Below, piece after piece: positions 56,628-64,000 of a stretch of DNA of 64,000 bases. The DNA is from Gracilimonas sp034520725 (GTDB lineage: Bacteria > Bacteroidota > Rhodothermia > Balneolales > Balneolaceae). The translations under genes were made by a program, and so were the position numbers. The DNA lies in NCBI GenBank assembly GCA_034520725.1, contig JAXHNH010000025.1:124001-188000 (forward strand), written 5' to 3'. Positions within the stretch are counted from its first letter, which is position 1; every line of letters begins with the position of its first letter. The notes under the pieces were generated by a model. It was not told the DNA's origin. It ran no database searches and worked only from the letters and a program-made list of their open reading frames with translations.

Positions 56628-56660
56628 GCCTGCAGTTCTCATAACTGCAGGCTCTTTTTT
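56628..56660. terminator. Bidirectional terminator between the ompA-like and DUF5686 genes
   Basis: A perfect 10-bp stem GCCTGCAGTT (56628-56637) / AACTGCAGGC (56643-56652) with a 5-base loop, an A-run to the left and a T-run to the right. Serves both convergent genes. Confidence 0.9.
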
Positions 56661-56766
56661 ATGCAGAGAATCAATTTTCAGATCTCTATTAAACAGAATA
56701 CGCCGCGAAATGACCACTAGTCCTTTCATACATCCAATATAAATAGAACTGAGGGTCACTCCTATA

Positions 56767-59166
56767 TCACTGATAAGCGGTATACGATGCTGCCCCAAGA
56801 AGATTGAAAATATTACTTAATGAAATCCCGGCCTCCATGTGCCAGTCTTTAGCATACACCGGTGAGAACCCATAACGGTTCAGAAACTCATTGATCTGCC
56901 GATCACTTACCCAGGTTTTACCTATCCCGCCAAATGCTATCACGCTTAAACCTGTTTGGGGAGCATTTCTCCATCCCAGCATTTCAAGCGGTACGCTCTT
57001 AAAATTATGCTCTGTATTCAAAGCAACGTAACTCGCTCCTTCATACGGTATATATCTCTTAGTCTTGAAAGCTCCAAAAGGGGTGAAAATTCCCTTAGCC
57101 ACATCAAGAACCTCGTTTCTTTGAATCGGCAGATCACCAATATAGGAGCCTGCATTCAATCTCATTTCAAGGGTGTTTGGGAAGAACCGGCGCTGATAGA
57201 ACGTTTCAAAACTTCGATACACATCCATCTTAAAACGGGTGAAATCCCAGTCACTGCCCACAACCGAGTTCGAATGTTCGACAGCAAACAGATAATCATT
57301 TGCACCTACCGCCCCGAAAGCTTTCCTGTCATTTCCTCTTGATATAGATACCTCAAAGGAGTTTAATTGCCCTTCATCGATATAACTGTTTGGTCGCTGG
57401 ATAAAATCTCGTCCTAAAATGTCGTAACTGGTCGAATAATCAATGGCAGAATGTTCTTCCATTTGAAATGACAATTCAATTCTTCCAACCTGTCTCGAAA
57501 AGTATGTAGAACCGAACGCAACACGCTCATTTCTGAAGTAATCAAAATAGTCAGCAAAGCCAAAAAGCGGTGTTAAACTGGACATCACCGGGCTGAACAT
57601 GTCTGAATTATACCGGGTATCTGTAATATGCTCATATCTGCTAAACAGATTAAATCTTCGGTGATTCTTGATTGGTGCAAAAGTCAGCCCTCCACCATAT
57701 GAGAAGGTACCATCATCATAACCTGTGCTATACCCTCCAAAAAGTTCTGACTTAAATCGGTTGTCAGCGAACCACCTTTCATGCTTTAATCCAAGATAGA
57801 GAGCATCTACCCTATTAAACCGTGCCTGTGGAGTAAAATTTCTGGTCACTCTTGAAAGTACAGATCTTTGTGAGCCACCACCTCTGCCTGAACCGTCTGA
57901 TCCGACAGATACTGTAGTTCCGTCTGAGTCAGATTCTTCTTCCCAATCTATGAAACGTGTAAAGAAACCTGTTGGTCTGAACGCCTTTTCAAGTGTTGCC
58001 GTACTGTCAATGGATTCATAGGCTACTTCCTCCTGTTCATCCAGTGGAATCACATCAACCTGCTTGAAAAATATTGAATCATCCATGGCCACTGATATTG
58101 AATCAACGCTTAGCATTTCATCCTTTTGAAAGAGCGTATCCGGCAATTCAATATTGACCTTATAGTCGTTCAATTTCGCCACTTGTCTGAATCCGATAGG
58201 TGGGAACCTTAAACCAACCACTCCTACTTCTACCAGGCCGTCAATTCTCACATCAACTGGCAACCAGTAATCCCCCCCGAAATTGCTGAATTGCTGAGAA
58301 TAAGACAGATTGAAATCCTGAACCGGTGGTGGAAATACCACTACGGAATTGGGCTTCAAGTCCACTTCGAGTAAAGCATATTGTTCTCCTAAAACGAAGA
58401 TGGTTCCCTCAAACAAGGGCTGAAATTTCCGTTTCGATCCAACTGAGATCTCGTACACCACTTGTCCATCAATAGACTGCATATCCTCTAAGGTAAAATC
58501 GTAATAGGAAAGAGCCTCCGGATGCGTAACACCAACTACATTAAACCCGGCAATATCCAGGTTGTCGTCATAGAAGTTGGGCAGATAACTGACACCCGCA
58601 AAATTCGAGGCCTCATCCATGTTGGCTGTTTGGCGTTTTGACTTCAGTATCTCCCTTGAGCCCTTTTCCTTATCCCAATATGCGATCGATACACTTTCTG
58701 ATATTGAAATTATGGCCGTGTCATTTTTTAATTGCTGACGGGTATAGGCTTCTGCCTGATAGGTTTTAAGATCAGCCCGCCATATTTTTTTCCTTTTGAT
58801 AACTTCCCGCATTATGGCAATAGCCGGATCTTCGCCACTTACCGTGATTTCTCCCATATCAGCTATCGATGGACGCAACAGAAAATCCACCGGGCTATCT
58901 GAACTTGAAACTAATATCTCCTGATTCTCAAATCCAATGAAACGAGCGATCAGGATAACCGGAAGTTCATTTACGATCAGACTGAATTCCCCATCCTGAT
59001 TTGAAATCGTTCCTCTATAGGTATCCTTGATCACTATATGAGCAGCCGGCAAAGGCTCTCCTGTCTCAGCATCGGCAATACGACCCTCAATTTTATGCTG
59101 TGCACTTAGTGATGTTAAACTTAGGAGAATGACAGGGATGACAATTACTAAGGCCTTGATCTTCAT
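56767..59166 (-). CDS. DUF5686 outer-membrane protein with carboxypeptidase-regulatory-like domain
   Basis: 799 residues. Signal peptide (to about 22, SAQ). The N-terminal CarboxypepD_reg-like domain (about 24-105) reads IEGRIADAETGEPLPAAHI, GTISNQDGEFSL and ITVSG, as in the extra-plug domain of TonB-dependent receptors. The DUF5686 region follows (about 110-340: AIMREVIKRKKIWR, YQAEAYTRQ, YEISVGSKRKFQPLFEGTI), then a C-terminal beta-barrel (about 440-799) ending LLGAASYTAYQ. The family is common in Bacteroidota-like phyla; function unknown. A short acidic/Gly-Ser stretch (about 415-440) separates the halves. Not part of an operon. Confidence 0.85.
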   Translation of the reverse strand: MKIKALVIVIPVILLSLTSLSAQHKIEGRIADAETGEPLPAAHIVIKDTYRGTISNQDGEFSLIVNELPVILIARFIGFENQEILVSSSDSPVDFLLRPSIADMGEITVSGEDPAIAIMREVIKRKKIWRADLKTYQAEAYTRQQLKNDTAIISISESVSIAYWDKEKGSREILKSKRQTANMDEASNFAGVSYLPNFYDDNLDIAGFNVVGVTHPEALSYYDFTLEDMQSIDGQVVYEISVGSKRKFQPLFEGTIFVLGEQYALLEVDLKPNSVVVFPPPVQDFNLSYSQQFSNFGGDYWLPVDVRIDGLVEVGVVGLRFPPIGFRQVAKLNDYKVNIELPDTLFQKDEMLSVDSISVAMDDSIFFKQVDVIPLDEQEEVAYESIDSTATLEKAFRPTGFFTRFIDWEEESDSDGTTVSVGSDGSGRGGGSQRSVLSRVTRNFTPQARFNRVDALYLGLKHERWFADNRFKSELFGGYSTGYDDGTFSYGGGLTFAPIKNHRRFNLFSRYEHITDTRYNSDMFSPVMSSLTPLFGFADYFDYFRNERVAFGSTYFSRQVGRIELSFQMEEHSAIDYSTSYDILGRDFIQRPNSYIDEGQLNSFEVSISRGNDRKAFGAVGANDYLFAVEHSNSVVGSDWDFTRFKMDVYRSFETFYQRRFFPNTLEMRLNAGSYIGDLPIQRNEVLDVAKGIFTPFGAFKTKRYIPYEGASYVALNTEHNFKSVPLEMLGWRNAPQTGLSVIAFGGIGKTWVSDRQINEFLNRYGFSPVYAKDWHMEAGISLSNIFNLLGAASYTAYQ

Positions 59167-59272
59167 ATCTACAGGTTTTTTGGACGAATTAATATGCCCC
59201 TTTTACTACATAAGAGGTGAATAGTTACGCTAAGCTACGTATCTTTTTCTAACTGATATAACCTTTTGACCT

Positions 59273-59345
59273 GACCCTGTAGTTCAATTGGATAGAATAG
59301 GGACCTCCTAAGTCCTAGATCTGGGTTCGATTCCCGGCGGGGTCA
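59273..59345 (+). tRNA. tRNA-Arg (anticodon CCU)
   Basis: 73 nt. Acceptor GACCCTG pairs with CGGGGTC, with discriminator A. The anticodon loop CT-CCT-AA lies within GGGAC/GTCCT. T-loop GGTTCGATTCC. CCA is not encoded. It reads AGG. The AT-rich tract begins right at its 3' end. Confidence 0.93.
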
Positions 59346-59470
59346 CATAATATACAATAACTATATTATAACAATTACTTAATAATAATTAGTACAATTA
59401 AAGGTACAAATAATTAACTCTGATTAAGTGTTCGAGTTTTTTTATACTGCAATCAAATATTATATCTTTA

Positions 59471-59615
59471 TGAAAGCAAAGATATCAAAAGAATTAAAAG
59501 CATTACTAAGTAATAAACTGCTAGTAAAATTAATGAGGTTTTCTTAGATAAAAATAAGAATGAATTTTTTATCGAATATAAAGGTCAATACTATGAATTC
59601 AAAAGGAGAACATAA
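59471..59615 (+). pseudogene. Small protein of unknown function (one frameshift)
   Basis: About 48 residues, opening MKAKISKELKALLSNKLL. Adding one A in the AAAA run near 59530 gives KINEVFLDKNKNEFFIEY, ending KGQYYEFKRRT. Charged and AT-rich; no family recognised. It lies directly upstream of the broken membrane-protein gene and could have been co-transcribed with it. Confidence 0.35.
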
Positions 59616-59689
59616 AAATTATGTGAACCCTAAATATTCTCCAGTAGATTCTGATAAGGTAGCTCTATATAGCCGAGTTAAATAAAGAT

Positions 59690-60627
59690 TGTTTTGAACT
59701 TAGCCTTCCCATTAATACTTATAATATTAATAGTCCTTCCTGGAATTTTATTTGATTTTTCGCCAATCTGATCCCATTTTTAAAATCCCGCTTAAATTAG
59801 AGAATATTCAAAATGAGATAGCAAAGGGATTTTTCTTGCTCTTATGCTACATCTTATCGGTATTTCAATACACGCTCTTGTACAAGTCATTTTTAAGTAC
59901 AACTACAATATCGACTTCAGAATTATAACAATATTACTTACTGGTTCATTGACTGGTATTGATTCAAATGAACAAATACTAAAATCTATTTATGATTATC
60001 CGATACAAATTGCTCTTTATTTCATTATGATTAATGTGTATTGGGTATTTCTTTAGGTAAAGCTTCTTTTAAAATTATTAGATATTTCCGTATCATAAAT
60101 ACTCTTTCTTTCGCTTGACAACCCTTGGTTTATCTTTGTGTGGAGAAAAAGCTTTTTTCGATGAAAACATTGACTCAAATGGGATGACTAAGGAGTTTCT
60201 TAAGAAGTAGACCGATACGTTTCAATTTTGGCTGATCAGGGTGGTAATTCCTACCTATACAGAGGATTGTTGAGTGACTATTTTTTAAACAAGAATGGGG
60301 GATTGGATAGGATCTACTTTTCGAAACTCACGAATATTATCTGAAGGCGATGATAAACAGAGTAACAAACAACTTCTACCAATAAAAAATGACCCCAGAT
60401 ATTATGATGTGGAAGGTCACTATTTTATAATAGAGTCTTCTGAAATAAAAAATATCAATATAGAATATCTAAATTATTAGATATAGACGAGGTTGAAGAA
60501 TCTGATGTTAAAAACAGGAAGGTGACTTAATAAAAGTTGATCTCGATGATATTCTTACTTTGCAGATATGCTTGATTCATTAGTTGAAGACAGTAGTACT
60601 AAAAATAGGATAGACCGATTCCAATAG
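59690..60627 (+). pseudogene. Broken membrane-protein gene of unknown family
   Basis: Pieces in several frames form a plausible protein of about 310 residues. It begins with a hydrophobic helix (KIVLNLAFPLILIILIVLPG), then LFDFSPI and KLENIQNEIAKGF, further helices (LMLHLIGISIHALVQVIF and IALYFIMINVYWVFL), then a soluble region DENIDSNGMTKEF, LYRGLLSDYFL, GGLDRIYFSK and HYFIIESSEIKNINIEYLN, ending near SSTKNRIDRFQ. At least six shifts are needed. No family is named with confidence. Either a decayed accessory gene or a poorly sequenced one. Confidence 0.45.
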
Positions 60628-60747
60628 ATCAATAACATATCACTCTGAGTAACTAGTAGACTTTTGAAAATAGTTAGTTAAATCACTAACTTATTTTCTA
60701 ATAATTACATGTAGAAAATCGGTTTATTAAGGGGTAGATAATATTTT

Positions 60748-63136
60748 ATGTGGTACATATCCAATTTTACAAACAGTTATTCAATCTATTTCATTTTTTT
60801 GCTCCTGCTGTATCCAAAAATTACTAGCTCACAGGATCTAGGGCTTGAACTATTATATGGAAATACAACTTGGGAACAAGTTCATCACCCAATGGAGGCA
60901 GAACGATGGAAATCGCTGCCAATGAATACTCTAAGATAGTTTTCATTACATCAGCCAATTATTTATATGTAGTTGATAAAGCACAAAACAAATTTATAAA
61001 CTCATATTATTTTGGACAGCAATTTACAGACCTTACCCATGTTGTTTCTGAATGGAAATGGAGATATAATTGTAGGCCTCAACAAAAGTCATTCCTTTCT
61101 ACTGATAATGGATCTACATTTACTGAACTAGCAATGGCCCAATTGTAGAAGTTAAGTCGAATGTATTCTACTCATATTACAACTCAGATCTATTCCAGTA
61201 CTGATAACGGCCAAAGTTGGAATACTTGATTAATAATTACCGTCCAGAAATCTTAGTGAAAGGTGACACTATTATTACAAGTGGGTTTTATTCCACTGTC
61301 TATTTATCAACAAATGAGTCAATTAAGCCTTTCAAAACATCCTAGCTAATTTAAATCCTGATTACAGATAGTAGATGTTAGATCTTTAAATGGTAAGCCG
61401 ATAGTAATAAATATGAATTAATTAAACTATCCTTTATTCAAATGGGACATGGATTTCAAAGGATATACCTAATACATATGGCCATAATGATTTCTAGTTC
61501 TTAATGATATTTTATTTCTATCTACTAATAATTCATTAACTGGTTATAAAATAATAAATAATGAACTTACAGAGATATATTCTAAATAAAACTAATAGCT
61601 TATAACACTAATCTTGAGAAAGTTAACCAATTTAATATATAAGACATATAGCCAAACTTATTTTGTTGATACAAATTTAAATGTTATAAGCAAAACCTTA
61701 GATTTCAAAGGTCACAGGTACGCATACTATGATATCATTAACAATGATACATTAGTTTCAGTCACATACCCCAATCACATAATCTATTATAAGCAACAGG
61801 GTGAAAGTTCTTACAAAAAAATTTATTCAAATAATGAATTTGGGTTCAATCAGTATATAGGTTCTAAAGTTTTAAACAACAAGAGCTACTAATAGCTCAT
61901 AGTGATGGCCTGATTACATAAACAAAAATACTAATGAATTCATAGATAGAGCTGATATTTCTGGAAATTCAAAAAGAATAGATTCATTTATAGACTATGA
62001 TTCAAATTATCTATTGGCAGGTTTATTCAACAATGAACAAACTATTATTGTTGTTGACTCAGCTAGTGTGATCCAAACATACCCAAAAGCCTATGGCAAT
62101 GATTTTGTTGTAAAAGATGATAGTCTATTCTTAACCGGTGGTGAAAGATTACAACTCTATGAAAATAGGTAAATTCAAAGTTTTAGATTTTATGCCACCT
62201 TACACCTATTTTTCATATGATGAGCGCGGTAATTTCTACTTGATTAACTCCGATAGTGGAACACTATTTTTATATGTCATAACAACTTAAGAACTTGGAA
62301 TTTGGTGGAGGGGGCGTACGACAATGTAAACATTACTGGGGGAATCTTTAATGCATTAGCTTCAGGCGCTTTAACATTAAGTCATAGAGATGAGAATTAC
62401 TATCACAAATAATTACGACCACAAATTTCGCAATATTAACTTAGACGATATACCAGTTAATCTGATTCTGTGCTGACAGTTTCTTAAGATATGATAATAA
62501 TCAGCTTTACTATGTGATGGGATACTTTAGTCAAATTAAATACCATTAGTAAAACCTCATTTAAAGCCTCAAATATTGCAACTCCTAGCAACATTAATTA
62601 TGAGTTAAACTCAAATTTTACTGTAAATTGGAGTTATGATAACATAAATACAGAATACAATTATCTACAAAAATACATAGTGATAGCAATTTCACCAATC
62701 TTATTCAATCTGAGATATTAAATAACTCTACCTTTAGTACCTCCGTTACTAACTTACCAGATACCGTAAGTATTAGGGTTAGGTCTATTAACTATGGTAC
62801 CACAACAGGGATCTTTGAAAAAATAGATTTATAGCCAAGTTAGCACATCTATTCCATTAGGTGACCACCGAATGAATTTAATATTGCAAAATAATTATCC
62901 CAATCCCTTCAATCCTAGTACAAAAATTTCTTATTCAATTCCCAAATCTGCCAATGTTAAAATTGAGATTTTTGATATAAACGGGCGAAAAGTTTCAACT
63001 TTACTTGATGAAAAACAATCCGCAGGATCTTATAATATTTTCATTTAATCCAACAGGTTTAACAACTGGAATCTATTTTTATCGCCTAAAAGCAGGAGAT
63101 TTCACTTCTGTTAAAAAGATGACACTGATTAAGTAA
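60748..63136 (+). pseudogene. Secreted T9SS cargo protein with C-terminal sorting domain, multiply frameshifted
   Basis: About 790 residues if joined. A signal peptide (SIYFIFLLLLYPKITSSQ) opens it. The body shows BNR/sortilin-like repeats of the form FLSTDNGSTFTELA and STDNGQSWNT, seen in propeller proteins. The last 80 residues are a type A T9SS sorting domain: LQNNYPNPFNPSTKISYSIP, VKIEIFDINGRKVSTLLDE, then after a shift TGIYFYRLKAGDF and TLIK. More than eight indels interrupt it. It proves use of a T9SS in this lineage (current or past). The DNA is markedly AT-rich: one sampled line at 61621 has 12 G/C in 60. Confidence 0.65.
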
Positions 63137-63196
63137 ATTTGTCACGTCCAATTACCCATACCATTTTACAATGGACACTTCATTTAGTCTCTACGA

Positions 63197-63448
63197 TTAA
63201 TCCATATTTCCAACCTTAGATTTAGAGATACCAGTAAGCTCCTCAATTTCTCTATAGCTTTTTCCTTCATTACTTAGCTCTACTACTCTATCAGCCTCCT
63301 CTCTTCTGTCTTCTACTTTTGCTTTATAGGTCTCTTCATGTTCAAATAAATCTCGAGTTCTGTGTATATAGATCCGTTTGTCATATGGATCTTCTACGAT
63401 CTTTAGTCTTATATCAGGAATCGGTTTAGAGCTACTATTTTCAAACAT
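63197..63448 (-). CDS. Small HTH-containing protein or gene remnant
   Basis: 83 residues. The first half (DIRLKIVEDPYDKRIYIHRT) has no clear family. The second half is charged and ends in a helix-turn-helix-like stretch, GKSYREIEELTGISKSKVGN, of the type found at the ends of plasmid/phage replication or resolvase proteins. The HTH is cut off just after its recognition helix, so this is probably a fragment. It lies in the AT-rich island next to no partner gene. Confidence 0.45.
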   Translation of the reverse strand: MFENSSSKPIPDIRLKIVEDPYDKRIYIHRTRDLFEHEETYKAKVEDRREEADRVVELSNEGKSYREIEELTGISKSKVGNMD

Positions 63449-63650
63449 TGAAGCTCAATTAGATTAAAACAGTCATTTTTGTATTCAGATTTAAGGCCAA
63501 ATACAAAATCGGCTTTCGTAGTAAATATTCTAGAATCGGAAATCTCTTTTTTATCGTATCTATTTTAACCTTACTCCCTTTCTTGGGATGTTTGATAATC
63601 AATGCCTAAACAATACCTTGGGATCAATACTATAGTGGCAGAATTGTTAC

Positions 63651-64000
63651 CTACTCACCCACCTCAAAACCCATCATCATGCCGGCATCGAGGTGCTCGC
63701 CGATGTGGCAGTGCATCATCCACTTTCCGGGATTTGACATCTCGATCAGTAGATCTACCGTAGAACCAACGGGTATGATGGAGGTATCCTTCCAGACCAT
63801 ATTGGGATTTTCCACTCCGTCAATATTCAGTACCAGGTGGCGCTGCCCGTGAATGTGGAAAGGGTGATTCATGGGGTGAAAGGTATCCGGGTTGTTGAAG
63901 ATCCTGAGTTTGACGATATCCCCTTTCTTGAAATCCCAGTAGATATCCATATTCTTTTTGCCGGTCGCCGGGTCATGGAGGATCCACTCCACCTGATTCC
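63651..64000 (-). CDS. Multicopper oxidase, C-terminal part (runs off the right edge)
   Basis: The last 116 residues of a three-domain multicopper oxidase. The copper motifs are complete: HPMNHPFHIHG (type 2/3 ligands) and the C-terminal MHCHIGEHLDAGMM, which carries the His-Cys-His electron path, the type 1 His, and Met as axial ligand. The frame is open to base 64000, so the GTG at 63992 is internal. The class includes periplasmic copper-resistance and metal oxidases (CopA/CueO-like). Composition here returns to the GC of the main chromosome. Confidence 0.88.
   Translation of the reverse strand, partial: NQVEWILHDPATGKKNMDIYWDFKKGDIVKLRIFNNPDTFHPMNHPFHIHGQRHLVLNIDGVENPNMVWKDTSIIPVGSTVDLLIEMSNPGKWMMHCHIGEHLDAGMMMGFEVGE

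Noticed and set aside
59346..64000. Prophage or integrative element with att sites next to tRNA-Arg
   Set aside because: No integrase, phage structural gene or second copy of the tRNA 3' end was found. Only the AT-rich composition supports an island.

Overview
The window looks like chromosomal DNA from a Gram-negative member of the Bacteroidota/Rhodothermota/Balneolota group, most likely Balneolaceae-like. This is an inference from family content, not a database match. The supporting signs are a type IX secretion (T9SS) C-terminal sorting domain, a DUF5686/carboxypeptidase-regulatory outer-membrane protein, a PorV-like protein, paired MacB-type permeases, an NhaC-type Na+/H+ antiporter, a propeller-sensor histidine kinase, and GC near 40%.

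Layout. 0-1.5 kb: the 3' part of mnmE, cut short by a REP-flanked RAYT transposase. 1.5-5.1 kb: an efflux operon (MacA-like adaptor plus two FtsX permeases, no ATPase). 5.4-13.8 kb: housekeeping genes (cysE-cysM, secG, an MscS channel, a SRAP protein, a CPBP protease, a DEAD-box-like protein, an NhaC antiporter). The SRAP and DEAD-box proteins have lost their catalytic motifs. 13.9-39.8 kb: a large exopolysaccharide (EPS) locus. A stand-alone sigma-54 activator lies at its left edge. Two divergent operons start from a shared 390-bp region (21.94-22.33 kb) that holds a sigma-54-like -24/-12 promoter on each strand and a long inverted repeat between them. The leftward operon encodes Wza, a PorV-like protein, a degenerate sigma-54 AAA protein, a WecA fusion and two GH18 proteins. 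The rightward operon encodes a Wzz-like copolymerase, a BY-kinase-like ATPase, an O-antigen polymerase/ligase, WecG/TagA, Wzx, GT4, two GNAT plus ATP-grasp pairs, a polysaccharide deacetylase, a hexapeptide acyltransferase with an acyl-carrier-like tail, a GH9 glucanase and a GT2.

39.8-48.1 kb: a methyltransferase, a lipoprotein M24 peptidase, a DUF1643 protein, tilS-hpt and a 1094-residue sensor kinase. 48.2-55.4 kb: tRNA-Ser, a four-gene envelope operon (secreted protein, FecR-domain protein, outer-membrane barrel, CHASE2 adenylate cyclase) and tRNA-Ala. 55.6-59.2 kb: an OmpA protein with calcium-type repeats and a DUF5686 protein. After tRNA-Arg (59.27 kb) the DNA becomes very AT-rich and holds only broken genes, including a T9SS cargo protein. 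The right edge is the C-terminus of a multicopper oxidase.

A caveat for any reader: many genes in 17-44 kb and 59-63 kb are split by single-base indels, often in short homopolymers. One is tilS, which is essential in most bacteria. I therefore read most of these as sequence errors and describe the joined genes, giving approximate junctions.
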